In this document: positions 5,746-14,069 of the stretch, one piece after another
Position numbering within the stretch: the stretch's first letter is position 1
How the letters are laid out: every line of letters starts with the position of its first letter
From: Zoogloeaceae bacterium
GTDB taxonomy: Bacteria; Pseudomonadota; Gammaproteobacteria; Burkholderiales; Rhodocyclaceae
Direction: 5' to 3'
NCBI GenBank assembly: GCA_031267345.1
Contig: JAIRZG010000242.1
Coordinates: 1 to 17,305, forward strand
DNA: 17,305 bases
The notes under the pieces: generated by a model
Told to the model about the DNA's origin: nothing
The model's input: the letters and a program-made list of their open reading frames with translations, nothing else
Databases searched by the model: none
Program-made: the position numbers and the translations under genes

Positions 5746-6642
5746 ATGACGATGCCCAAATATTACGAACTCAGCAGGCCGTTGTTGGAATTGCAGCTCG
5801 ATGGCAACACCTACGGCCTGAACGATGCCGCCGCCGCCATTGCACAAAAACTGTCGTTGTCTGAGGCCGACCTTGCCGAAAGGGTCAAATGCGGGCGTTC
5901 GCGGCTCAAGGATCGCTTGAGTTGGGCGCAGTACGATTTGAAAAAGGCGGGTTTGTTGGAAAACGTTCAGCGTGGTGTATTTCGCATCACGGATTTTGGG
6001 CGAAAGCAATTTGGAAATCTGCCGCCCATTCTCGACCGCGCTTTTTTGATTCAGCAAGGTTGGGGCGGTTGGAGGCGCGACGAAGCAACGCCCTTGCCCG
6101 AAACTCCGCCGCAGTCCTGCAACGACGAAACACCCGATGAGCGTATCGACAAGGCTTTTGGCGAATTGGAAACCGCGTTGGCCGAAGAGTTTCTGGAGCG
6201 GTTGAAAACACTTTCACCGCGTGGCTTCGAGGTCTTCGTCGTGGAATTGGTGAAGGCGCTGTATTACGGCGTGGGTGAAGTGACCGGACAGACGGGTGAT
6301 GGCGGCATCGACGGTATGGTTTATGAAGACCGTCTGCATCTCGACCGGATTTATCTCCAGGCCAAACGCTGGCAGGGACAGGTTGGCTCGCCCGCCATCG
6401 ACGCTTTCATCGGCGCGATGACTCGGCGCGGCGCGACACGTGGCGTGTTTGTCACCACGAGCAATTATAGTGATCCCGCACGGCGAGCCGCTGGTGAAGT
6501 CCGGGATCGACATGTCAGACTCATTGACGGTCTCGAACTTGCCAAACTGGCAATTGAATACAATGTCGGCGTTTCCGTGAAGCGCAAACTCGAAATCAAA
6601 CGCCTGGATTCAGACTATTTCGAGGAAATCGAAACGGTTTGA
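5746..6642 (+). CDS. Mrr-type restriction endonuclease
   Basis: A 298-residue protein with the layout of Mrr-family nucleases, which cut modified or otherwise foreign DNA. The N-terminal winged-helix Mrr_N-like region spans about 1-100 (YYELSRPLLELQLDG at 6-20, RITDFGRKQFG at 80-90). A charged linker leads to the PD-(D/E)xK nuclease domain: LSPRGFEVFVVELV (156-169), GQTGDGGIDGMVY (181-193) with the catalytic acidic residues Asp185/Asp189, and IYLQAKRW (202-209) with the Gln-Ala-Lys motif. VFVTTSNYSDPAR follows. All key catalytic elements are present, so it is probably active. A strong AGGAGGAGG site (5731-5739) sits at the end of the carbamoyltransferase gene, and the ATG follows that stop by one base. 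No methyltransferase is adjacent, which suits a modification-dependent (type IV) enzyme. Confidence 0.92.
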   Translation: MTMPKYYELSRPLLELQLDGNTYGLNDAAAAIAQKLSLSEADLAERVKCGRSRLKDRLSWAQYDLKKAGLLENVQRGVFRITDFGRKQFGNLPPILDRAFLIQQGWGGWRRDEATPLPETPPQSCNDETPDERIDKAFGELETALAEEFLERLKTLSPRGFEVFVVELVKALYYGVGEVTGQTGDGGIDGMVYEDRLHLDRIYLQAKRWQGQVGSPAIDAFIGAMTRRGATRGVFVTTSNYSDPARRAAGEVRDRHVRLIDGLELAKLAIEYNVGVSVKRKLEIKRLDSDYFEEIETV

Positions 6643-6744
6643 GCCTCCACCCGACGCCGTACCTTGAAATCGTCATCGAAGATCCCAAAGCCGCCGTCTC
6701 CCTTCCCGCCATACCTGCCATTTCTCCCGCGTTGTAAACGAGCA

Positions 6745-7041
6745 TTATGCTTTCGCTGGCGTACTCTTTTTCAATGTCTTCATGAATTCGACAAAATGCG
6801 GCTTGAAGGCGGAGAACAGTTCGTTTTCTTTATTGTCCATCAACACCTTGCCAAAGAGCTTAAGCCCCAGAACCAGCACGGGAATTTCCTGCGCGGCAAG
6901 GTCGCTGCGCTGGCCCAAACGCTCAAGAATGACAAAAACATCGTCATGATTGCCGAAGTCGAACTGCAACTGTCGGGCGGGATTTTCAGGCGTAGCGGCG
7001 TTCAGTTCTTCAAGGGTGACGCGGTAATGATGTTTTTCCAT
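6745..7041 (-). CDS. DUF3861-type small protein
   Basis: A 98-residue cytosolic protein with no signal peptide or membrane segment. It opens MEKHHYRVTLEELNA and contains FGNHDDVFVILERL (29-42), a central VLGLKLFGKVLMDN and an end HFVEFMKTLKK. These features match my memory of the DUF3861 family (pattern YRITVE...NHDD...LGLKLxGEVML...LF...PHFxEFMKxLK). No biochemical role is established for that family, to my knowledge. A GGAG sequence sits about six bases before the ATG. It is convergent with mrr (about 100 bases between the stops, with no clear terminator). It lies 146 bases downstream of the last secretion gene on the same strand, so it may be read by transcription from that operon. Confidence 0.72.
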   Translation of the reverse strand: MEKHHYRVTLEELNAATPENPARQLQFDFGNHDDVFVILERLGQRSDLAAQEIPVLVLGLKLFGKVLMDNKENELFSAFKPHFVEFMKTLKKSTPAKA

Positions 7042-7187
7042 GTGGCGCTCCGGGGGGATGTGAGGAAATCCAGAACGGTAATTCTACTGGAAAATTGACC
7101 TTGAACCGGGTTTTGCCGTGTCGCGGATTTCAGACGTGTCCGCGCTATGGAGCGGGAAAGCCTTGGCGGGCGAAGGCAAGACCGGTT

Positions 7188-7766
7188 TTACGGTTCCCTG
7201 TCTCTTGTCGGCTGGCTTCCCGCCAGCCATTGCAGGTGGCAAGCCGCCTTGAGGTTGGGGGCGGGGCGAGGCAGGGGATCGCGGGCGGGGTTGCGTTCCA
7301 GGGCGCAGTCGGTAACGCGCAGGGGGCCAGGCCATGCGAGGACGCGCCAGAAATCGACGAATTCCTGTTCGTGATTCAGACTCAATTCGAGGTTCAGTTC
7401 GCTCTGCCACAATTGCGTCGCGCCGTCGCCCCATCGTTGCGGGGGCGAAAAGACGGGGCGCGTTTCCACCAGACCCAGCGCAATACGCACGGCTTGCAGG
7501 CGGGCAGCGAGGGATTCCGGCGTGGTGGCGGCAAAAAAACCCTGCGCGGAAAGTTCCGCCCATTGCGTGGCGAGACGTTCGACTTCCGGGTCTTGCAGCG
7601 CGTACAGACGGGCGCGCGCCGCATTCAGAAGCGCGGCGGACTGTTCCGCTTCAAGGCTCGCGCGTTGGCGTTCCTGCTGCCCGAACCCGGCAAGGCCCGC
7701 GCCCAGCGCGGCCAGCAAAAGCGCCAGCAATGCGGCCTGAATGATGGATTTGGCGACGGGCGTCAT
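7188..7766 (-). CDS. PilO/GspM-like inner-membrane assembly protein
   Basis: A 192-residue bitopic protein: a single membrane helix near the N-terminus (about 9-29, IQAALLALLLAALGAGLAGF), an alanine- and glutamate-rich coiled-coil-prone stretch (about 31-75), and then a small periplasmic domain. Sequence identity to named families is weak, but the architecture and position fit PilO or GspM, the partner of PilN or GspL in the inner-membrane alignment platform. The start overlaps the upstream gene by four bases (ATGA), typical of co-translated subunits. It is the last gene of the secretion operon. After its stop, 7042-7187 holds nothing I can identify. The exact subfamily (GspM, PilO or MshJ) is not resolved by sequence alone. 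Confidence 0.7.
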   Translation of the reverse strand: MTPVAKSIIQAALLALLLAALGAGLAGFGQQERQRASLEAEQSAALLNAARARLYALQDPEVERLATQWAELSAQGFFAATTPESLAARLQAVRIALGLVETRPVFSPPQRWGDGATQLWQSELNLELSLNHEQEFVDFWRVLAWPGPLRVTDCALERNPARDPLPRPAPNLKAACHLQWLAGSQPTRDREP

Positions 7767-9187
7767 GACGCCGACTCCAGATGGAGCGCCAGATCAAAGG
7801 CCGCGCCCGTTGCCTCTGGCGAGGGGATTGGCGCGTCTTCCGGCGTTTGCCGGTTTTCGTAATTCATGTTCATGCGCGCCAGATGGCGGAGAAAGCGGGC
7901 AAAGTCAGCACCGGTGGCGTAACCTTGCAGGTTCAGGGTTTTTTCCGCCGCCTGCCAGCGCAGTTTTTCCAGATGAACGCCGGGATGGCGATCCAGCGCG
8001 TCGGCAAGCTGTTGCAGGGCTTCCAGCATGATTTCCGGCGAACGTCCGGCGGGGTAACGCGCGTATTCGTCAAGCATTTTATGTGCGTCGTTGATGTCGA
8101 TGCGCGGGAAAGCGGACAGTTCCGGTTTCGTCCGCAACAAAGCCTGCGCCTCTGCCTCCAGACGCGCGACTTCCAGATGTGTGGTGTTGTTTCGGGCGCG
8201 CAGGTCACGGGCGGCCAGCATATCCATGCCGCCGGAACAGACGCCCGTCAGCAGGAACAATACGCCCGCGCCCAGCAGCAAACGGCGGCGTTTCGGCAGA
8301 AGATACTGCTGGCGCAGGGCGGCGGGCGCGTAATCCTGACGCAGCGGTCGCGCGGCAAGGCAGGCGAGCAGCAGCGCGTCAACGCCGGAGGCTTCGACTG
8401 TGGGCGGTTTTTTCCATGCCAGGGGTTGCAGGGTCAGCGGCGTCATGCCGGAATGCGCGAAGGCGGCGGCAAGTTCGGCGTCCGGCGTTGCCGCCAGCAG
8501 GCAAACCGGCAGGGAAACGCCGGATTCGACATATTGCTGGTGGGCGAGATAGGCGTAGAGCCGCGCGGTTTCTTCGGCAATCCAGAGGTTTTTCTCTTCG
8601 CCCTCCGGCGCGGGACTCAAGCGCGAAAACAGGACGCGCCCGTTCTGCATCAAGGTCTGGCGCAGGGCATGAGGATGCAGACTGAGCAACAAGGCGGCGG
8701 ACGGCAGACGCGCTTCGCGTTGCAGCCACTCCGCCATCATCTGCGGCGCGCCATAAATGCCGATAATCGGCGTTTGCCGCAAGGCGGCAAGCCACGCCTG
8801 TAACGGCGCGCAAGGCAGGGCAGTGAGCAGCAGACGCTCTTCCCGCCGCTGACCGACGACTTCCCCTTGCGCGACAGCCATGACAAAAGGATTGTCGCCG
8901 AAATGCTGGCGCAGGCGGCGCTTGATCATCGCGCTTCTTTCACCGCCGCGCAAACGGGGAATGTTCTCCCGAACATGTCCTTCTTCCGGCAGATTGACGA
9001 GCAGCGCCACAGGTTCTTCGGGCGTTTTTTCCAGCGCTACGGACAAGGCTTGCCGCCCTGCGCTATCCGGCGTAAAACGCGCTACTTCCCTGACGCTCTC
9101 CGGCGCGCGCGACAGGCGGACGTAGAGGCGCGCGCCGCCGCTTTCCAGCAGCAGCAGACGGCGGGAGCGGCGATTAAAACGCAACAT
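7763..9187 (-). CDS. GspL / PilM-PilN-like assembly protein
   Basis: A 474-residue protein with a long cytoplasmic N-terminal region (about 1-300). This region resembles the actin-like fold of PilM or of the cytoplasmic GspL domain, for example VALLVNLPEEGHVRENIPRL, then paired LLLTALP and LLLSLHPHAL strands. One membrane helix follows at about 303-320 (LLLGAGVLFLLTGVCSG), flanked on the cytoplasmic side by PKRRR. Beyond it is a coiled-coil segment (RARNNTTHLEVARLEAEAQ) and a small ferredoxin-like periplasmic domain. In such machines this subunit links the ATPase to the inner membrane and pairs with the following PilO/GspM-like protein. It overlaps gspF by 14 bases upstream and the next gene by four bases downstream. 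MshI, GspL or a PilM-PilN fusion are all possible names; I leave the symbol blank. Confidence 0.75.
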   Translation of the reverse strand: MLRFNRRSRRLLLLESGGARLYVRLSRAPESVREVARFTPDSAGRQALSVALEKTPEEPVALLVNLPEEGHVRENIPRLRGGERSAMIKRRLRQHFGDNPFVMAVAQGEVVGQRREERLLLTALPCAPLQAWLAALRQTPIIGIYGAPQMMAEWLQREARLPSAALLLSLHPHALRQTLMQNGRVLFSRLSPAPEGEEKNLWIAEETARLYAYLAHQQYVESGVSLPVCLLAATPDAELAAAFAHSGMTPLTLQPLAWKKPPTVEASGVDALLLACLAARPLRQDYAPAALRQQYLLPKRRRLLLGAGVLFLLTGVCSGGMDMLAARDLRARNNTTHLEVARLEAEAQALLRTKPELSAFPRIDINDAHKMLDEYARYPAGRSPEIMLEALQQLADALDRHPGVHLEKLRWQAAEKTLNLQGYATGADFARFLRHLARMNMNYENRQTPEDAPIPSPEATGAAFDLALHLESAS

Positions 9188-10415
9188 GGCTGATGGCGTC
9201 GTAAACGGGGCCGAGAAAGGCCAGCATGATCCAGCCCAGCAGCGCCCCCAACAGCAGGGTGAGCACCGGCTCGATCAGACGTTCGGCGCGTTCGACGACC
9301 AGGTCGACATCGCGCTGATAAAAGTAACGCAAGTTTTCCAGCGCGACATCCAGCGCGCCGGTGTTTTCGCCGACATGCAGCATCCGTACGACAAAGATCG
9401 GAAAAAATCCGCTGTCGGCAAAGGCGGCGCTTAAAGGGCGACCTTCGCGGATGGCGTCTTCCGCCCTGGATAACGCGCGCCGGATGGCGCGATTGCCAAC
9501 AATGTCGCGGGTGGCGGCGAGCGCCGTCAGCACCGGAACACCTGCCGCGTAAAGCAGGGCAAACGCGCCCGCAAACCGCGACAACGCGACCTTCTGCAAT
9601 ACCGCGCCAATAATAGGTAAACGCAGCAGCAGCCCGTCCCGATACAGACGGGCGGCGGCGGAATGGGCAAGCCAAGTTCGCAATGCCAGCGCGCCCAGAA
9701 CAATTCCCGCCAACAATTGCAGTCCGTAACGTCCCGACAGGTCCGCGACCGCGAACAGCGCCCGCGTATAAAACGGCAGCGTCTCGCCCATTTGCCGCAA
9801 AAACATCTTGAGTTGCGGCGCGAGGTAAAGAAAAAGAAACAGGCTGGCGGCAACGATAATGACGCTGACAAAGGCCGGATAAATCAGCAGTTTTTGCGTT
9901 TTACGGCGCAGATCGTCTTCGTATTTCAGAGCGGCGATGATGTCTTCCATGACGCGCGCCAGATCGCCCGCCGCTTCGCCCGCCTGCATCAGACGGATGA
10001 ACAGCGGACGAAACACGCCGCTATTGTCCTGCTCCGTCTGCATGGCTTGCGACAGGGTTTGTCCGGCGGCAATGCCTTCCAGTAACGCGCCGATGACGCG
10101 CCACATGTTTTGTTCGCCTGCCTCCGCATACGCGGCATGAAGGTCGCGCAGGGCTTCCTGCAAGGGAACGCCGACGCGCAGCAATTCCTTCAACTGAAAC
10201 CAGAAATTGAGCAATTCCTGACGCGGGACAACCCTCCGTCGTCCCGATGTTCCCCCAAGCCAGGCGACGAAAGACGCGCCGTATCCGGCCTGTTCGCGCA
10301 CCAGATCCAGACCCATTCGCGCCAGACGGCTTTCCAGTTCGCCGGAAGTCGCGGCCTCCAGCGTACCGCCGACGCGCTCGCCGCTTGCGTTGATGGCCAG
10401 ATAGCGATAGCGCAT
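9174..10415 (-). CDS. gspF: Type II secretion / type IV pilus platform protein GspF
   Basis: A 413-residue polytopic inner-membrane platform protein of the GspF/PilC family. It starts MRYRYLAINASGERVGGTLE and contains two tandem GspF cytoplasmic helical bundles, about 66-180 and 270-380. Each has the family signature: AGEAAGDLARVMED at 145-158 and VGENTGALDVALEN at 348-361. Membrane helices are at about 181-199, 232-248 and 383-402. It receives mechanical work from the GspE ATPase to extract or polymerise (pseudo)pilins. The ATG lies four bases after the ATPase stop with AGGATG as a plausible ribosome site. The gene belongs to a five-gene operon. It could equally serve an MSHA-type pilus (MshG). 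Confidence 0.9.
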   Translation of the reverse strand: MRYRYLAINASGERVGGTLEAATSGELESRLARMGLDLVREQAGYGASFVAWLGGTSGRRRVVPRQELLNFWFQLKELLRVGVPLQEALRDLHAAYAEAGEQNMWRVIGALLEGIAAGQTLSQAMQTEQDNSGVFRPLFIRLMQAGEAAGDLARVMEDIIAALKYEDDLRRKTQKLLIYPAFVSVIIVAASLFLFLYLAPQLKMFLRQMGETLPFYTRALFAVADLSGRYGLQLLAGIVLGALALRTWLAHSAAARLYRDGLLLRLPIIGAVLQKVALSRFAGAFALLYAAGVPVLTALAATRDIVGNRAIRRALSRAEDAIREGRPLSAAFADSGFFPIFVVRMLHVGENTGALDVALENLRYFYQRDVDLVVERAERLIEPVLTLLLGALLGWIMLAFLGPVYDAISHVAF

Positions 10416-10419
10416 GCGC

Positions 10420-12147
10420 CTACATCCTGTCGCTCAAATCCACGACCCGCGCGAGTTCGTCCAGCGCCGTCGCGCCGACAAGCACCTGGGCGACGCCTGC
10501 TTCCGCCAGGGTGCAAAAACCCTGTTGCCGCGCATGGCGCAACAGCTCGTTGGCGGTGGCGCGACGCGCGATGCGTTCGTCCATGTCGCCATCCACGCGC
10601 AGGATCTCCATAATCGGCAGCCGCCCCCGATAACCGGTGAAATGGCAGCGTTCACAGCCGATCGGCTGATAAATCTGCGGCGCGGCCTCATTCTCCGGCC
10701 AGCCGAGCAGACGGCATTGCCCGCGCGTGGCGACAATGGCCTCTTTGCAGTGCGGACAGAGGCGGCGCAGCAAGCGTTGGGCAATGACGCCGATCAGGTT
10801 GCCCGCGAGAATTTCCGGCGTCACGCCAATGTCCATCAGTCGCGGCAGCGCGCCCACGGCGGAATTGCTGTGCAGGGTGGCGAACACCTGATGTCCGGTC
10901 ATGGCGGCGCGAAAGGCCATGACCGCCGTGTCTTCGTCGCGGATTTCGCCCACCAGAATCACATCCGGATCCTGCCGCAACATGGCGCGAACGCCGTTGG
11001 CGAAGTCCATGCGCAGGGCGTCGCTCATGCTGGTCTGGCGGACAATCGGTAACGGGTATTCCACCGGGTCTTCCAGGGTCATGATGTGGATGCGTTCGGA
11101 ATTGACCTGGTTCAAAATCGCGTACAGGCTGGTGGTCTTGCCGGAACCGGTGGGGCCGGTAAGCAGGATGACGCCTTCCGGTCGGGCGAGCAGCCTCGCC
11201 AGCAGGGCTTGCGCGGTGTCGGAAATGCCCAGTTCGGCGAGCGGCACAATGCCCTTTTGTCGATCCAGCACACGCAACACGAAGTTTTCCCCGTGCAGGG
11301 TAGGCTGGCTGGAGACGCGAAAATCCACCGGACGCCCGGAAACGGAAAAAGTGACGCGCCCATCCTGCGGTGCGCGCGTCTCCGCGATATTCATGCCGCT
11401 TATCACCTTCAGCCGCACGCACATGGCGCTCCAGCAGCTTTTGTGCAGGGCGCGGATTTGCCGCAGGATGCCGTCTTGCCGATAGCGGATACGCAAAAAA
11501 TTTTCTTCCGGCTCGAAGTGAATATCCGACGCGCCCTCCTTGACGGCGTCGGTGAGAATGGCGTCGATCAGACGCACCACCGGTTGGCTGAATTCCTGCG
11601 CGGGCGCCACCGCCGTTCCCGCGTCACCGCTTTCGATTTCCGCCACAATGCCGTCAATGGAAAGCGCGTAACCGTAATAACGGTCGATCGCCGCCGCAAT
11701 TTCCGAAGCCTCGGCGAGCAGGGTTTCCAGACGCACCGCCGCGCCCAGTCGTCCGCGCAGGAATTCCTGCACCTTGTCCTGCCCCGGCAGGTCGTGACTA
11801 TCGGCGACCGCCAGGGTCATGCGATTTTGTTCGGCGTCGTAATACAACGGCAACACATGCGCCGCCTGCGCCACTGCTTTGGGCAGCAAGGCCAGAGCGG
11901 CGGCATCCGCCATGACATGCGCCAAATCCACGCTGGCCTTGCCCAGATTCGCCGACAGCGTGTCGCGCAGCGCCGTCTCCGTCACAAAACCCAGCGCTGC
12001 CAACTGCTTTTCCAGCGACAGACCACTTTTCAATTGTTCCAGCCGCGCGATACGCAACAGATCGGGCGAAAGCAATCCCGTCGTCAACAGGGCGTCGCCC
12101 AACGCGGCAGCGGAAGCGGATAAAGGAGACGCCATGTGGTCGGACAT
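10420..12147 (-). CDS. gspE: Secretion/pilus assembly ATPase GspE
   Basis: A 575-residue hexameric AAA-like ATPase of the GspE/PilB/MshE family. An N-terminal GspE-N domain (LGDALLTTGLLSPDLL, LEKQLAALGFVTE) is followed by the catalytic core. This has Walker A GPTGSGKTT (331-339), the aspartate box TLEDPVEY (357-364), Walker B DVILVGEIRDED (395-406), the histidine box TLHSNSA (424-430), and a C4 zinc motif CPHC (464-467) paired with CERC (498-501). All catalytic residues are present. The frame can be extended to a TTG at 12177, inside the secretin gene. I prefer ATG 12147, which follows the secretin stop by about 15 bases and begins MSDHMASPLS. ATG 12135 is a further alternative. It powers assembly together with the GspF platform encoded next. 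Confidence 0.9.
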   Translation of the reverse strand: MSDHMASPLSASAAALGDALLTTGLLSPDLLRIARLEQLKSGLSLEKQLAALGFVTETALRDTLSANLGKASVDLAHVMADAAALALLPKAVAQAAHVLPLYYDAEQNRMTLAVADSHDLPGQDKVQEFLRGRLGAAVRLETLLAEASEIAAAIDRYYGYALSIDGIVAEIESGDAGTAVAPAQEFSQPVVRLIDAILTDAVKEGASDIHFEPEENFLRIRYRQDGILRQIRALHKSCWSAMCVRLKVISGMNIAETRAPQDGRVTFSVSGRPVDFRVSSQPTLHGENFVLRVLDRQKGIVPLAELGISDTAQALLARLLARPEGVILLTGPTGSGKTTSLYAILNQVNSERIHIMTLEDPVEYPLPIVRQTSMSDALRMDFANGVRAMLRQDPDVILVGEIRDEDTAVMAFRAAMTGHQVFATLHSNSAVGALPRLMDIGVTPEILAGNLIGVIAQRLLRRLCPHCKEAIVATRGQCRLLGWPENEAAPQIYQPIGCERCHFTGYRGRLPIMEILRVDGDMDERIARRATANELLRHARQQGFCTLAEAGVAQVLVGATALDELARVVDLSDRM

Positions 12148-12161
12148 TCGGAAAAACCCGC

Positions 12162-13934
12162 TTATTCCCTGCGCCAATCCACATGCCCCGGCGCGGGCGC
12201 GGCAAAAAAACCGGCGTCCGGCAGCCAGGGTTTCAGACCGGCGAAATCCCCGTTCAGCCCTGGTTCGCGGATGACCAGCGGACGCAGGAAAATGACCAGT
12301 TCCGATTTTTTGACAGCGTCATTGTGCGAAGACAAAAGGTCGCCCGCCAGCGGAATCTGCCCCAACAGCGGGATGCGCCCGGTTTTGTAATCCACGCGGT
12401 CTTCCATCAACCCGCCCAGCACGGCAATCTCGCCGCTGGATAGTCGCAACACCGACTCAATCTCGCGGGTGCGAATCTGCGGAATTTCATTGGCGACGTT
12501 CGCGGGAATATCCGGATTCGGGTCTTTCACCATGCCGACAATGCTGGAAATGCTGGGACGCACATTGAGAATCACCTGATCGCCTTCGCTGATTTGCGGC
12601 GTTACGCTCATGACCAGCCCGACGGAAACCGTCTGCGGCGTCGAGGTATAGGCCACCAGAGGATTGCTGTTGCTGTTGCCCGCCGTGACATCCGCGCGGA
12701 TGCTGAAATACACCACGTTTTCCACCACCTTCAATAATGCGGTCTGGTTGTTCAGCACCGCAAGACGGGGACTGGAAAGCACACGGGTCGCGCCGAAAGA
12801 CTGGAGCAGGTTCAGGGTGACGGATAACGGCGTGTCATGCGCGTAGCGCAAGGCAAAAGGCGTCATGGCGGGCGGCAGTGCGGAGGCGGGCGAAGCGGGC
12901 GCAAGGGAAAAGGTCTTGTCGCCCTCCGCCCAGACGCGACTCCATTCTATGCCTTGCTGGTAGCCTTCGCCCAGTTCCACTTCCACAATGGTGGCCTCTA
13001 TCATTACCTGCCGCCGCGCCGCGTTCGCCACCTGATCGATGAACGCCTGAATGCGCTCATGCTGCCGTCCGGTCGCGCGCACCGCCAGCACGCCGCTTTC
13101 CGGATTCACGATGACCGCCGCCGCTTCACGGAAATTCGGACGCGGCGCGACCGTTCGCGTTGCGGCGGCGGATTGCCGTTCGGCGCGCGGTCTTGCCGCC
13201 GTTGTTGCATCCGGCGCCGCGCCGGAAAACGCCACGTCCGTTGCGGCATCTGCGTCCGGGAAAAGCCGGTCGGTCTCGCGCAGGATGTCCTTGATGTTCT
13301 GTTCCAACGATTCCCAGAACAGGTTGCGCGAGAGATTTTCCACACGCGTCGAAGAAATGTTGCCATTGCCCAAAGGCGAAGACGCCAGACTCTCCGCGCC
13401 ATTCGATGACGCATAGCCCGCGCCGGAAGTAATCTGCGTATTGGTCGCCACCTCGCTTGCTACGGCGCGGCTCATATTGACGTAATCGACCGTGTAGTGC
13501 CGCAGGAAAGGCGTATCTGGCATGACGATCAGATTGGATCCGTCCATCTCGAAGCGCAGGTCAACCTGTCGCGCGATGCGGGAGAGCAACTGCGGCAAAG
13601 TCTGCTCGATGGCGTTCAGCGTTACCCTGCCGGAAAGTCCGGCGTGAATGTCGACATTGAGTTTTGCGTCCCGCGCCAGCGCAAAGAGCAAATCCTGCAC
13701 CGGCACATCATGCACCACCACGCTATAGGTTTCGGTCGGAACAGGCGCTACGGGCGGCGCCAGCGCCAGCGTATGCCATACAGGTTGTGGGATGGAGGCG
13801 GACGATGGCGTCGGAACGCTTGTCGAGGTCATTTCCGCGCTCAAATGTCCTTTCATCGGATCGCGCGGCGCGGGCGCGGTACACGCCGCCAGAAAAAGAA
13901 GGCAACCCCCCGTGACAAGAAAACGCGACAGCAT
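12162..13934 (-). CDS. MshL-like secretin lipoprotein (outer-membrane pore)
   Basis: A 590-residue secretin subunit. The N-terminus is a lipoprotein signal (LLFLAAC lipobox, Cys18), so it probably pilots itself to the outer membrane. Domains run in order: a proline/serine-rich linker (20-68); an STN/short secretin N-domain (about 70-137, YSVVVHDVPVQDLLFALARD); an N1-like domain (around 270-310) preceded by a low-complexity alanine/threonine-rich spacer (225-265); and the secretin pore domain (about 310-552). The pore domain contains SSPRLAVLNNQTALLKV and the closing signature GRIPLLGQIPLAGDLLSS (519-536). The lipobox plus STN and the overall length fit the MSHA pilus MshL type better than classic GspD, which has N0-N3 repeats. 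It is the first gene of the operon. Confidence 0.88.
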   Translation of the reverse strand: MLSRFLVTGGCLLFLAACTAPAPRDPMKGHLSAEMTSTSVPTPSSASIPQPVWHTLALAPPVAPVPTETYSVVVHDVPVQDLLFALARDAKLNVDIHAGLSGRVTLNAIEQTLPQLLSRIARQVDLRFEMDGSNLIVMPDTPFLRHYTVDYVNMSRAVASEVATNTQITSGAGYASSNGAESLASSPLGNGNISSTRVENLSRNLFWESLEQNIKDILRETDRLFPDADAATDVAFSGAAPDATTAARPRAERQSAAATRTVAPRPNFREAAAVIVNPESGVLAVRATGRQHERIQAFIDQVANAARRQVMIEATIVEVELGEGYQQGIEWSRVWAEGDKTFSLAPASPASALPPAMTPFALRYAHDTPLSVTLNLLQSFGATRVLSSPRLAVLNNQTALLKVVENVVYFSIRADVTAGNSNSNPLVAYTSTPQTVSVGLVMSVTPQISEGDQVILNVRPSISSIVGMVKDPNPDIPANVANEIPQIRTREIESVLRLSSGEIAVLGGLMEDRVDYKTGRIPLLGQIPLAGDLLSSHNDAVKKSELVIFLRPLVIREPGLNGDFAGLKPWLPDAGFFAAPAPGHVDWRRE

Positions 13935-13989
13935 CTCGACCCCGACAGAATATTATGACGGGGGACAGAATACAGGATATGACAAATCA

Positions 13990-14019
13990 AGGATAGTTAA
14001 ATTTTCAGGGCATATGCAA
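13990..14019 (-). promoter_or_regulatory. Candidate sigma-70-type promoter for the secretin operon
   Basis: On the minus strand, TTGCAT (14019-14014) and TATCCT (13995-13990) are separated by 18 bases in an AT-rich stretch about 55 bases before the secretin start. The region 13935-14069 is the only non-coding gap upstream of the five-gene operon, so a promoter is expected here. The hexamers are imperfect and this is a weak prediction. Confidence 0.25.
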
Positions 14020-14069
14020 AAATATTCCTGGAAACTCCTGAACAAGTCGAAATTCGTCATTCCCGTTTT

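Noticed and set aside
7042..7187. A further small gene or pilin between the secretion operon and the DUF3861 gene
   Set aside because: No frame shows a pilin leader, a ribosome site or any conserved motif; treated as non-coding.
7781..8803. A 340-codon plus-strand frame, with other plus frames at 10414-12123
   Set aside because: They are antisense shadows of the GspL-like and GspE genes and show no family motifs.
12148..12177. An upstream TTG start for GspE inside the secretin gene
   Set aside because: It would add ten residues with no homology; ATG 12147, after the secretin stop, is simpler.
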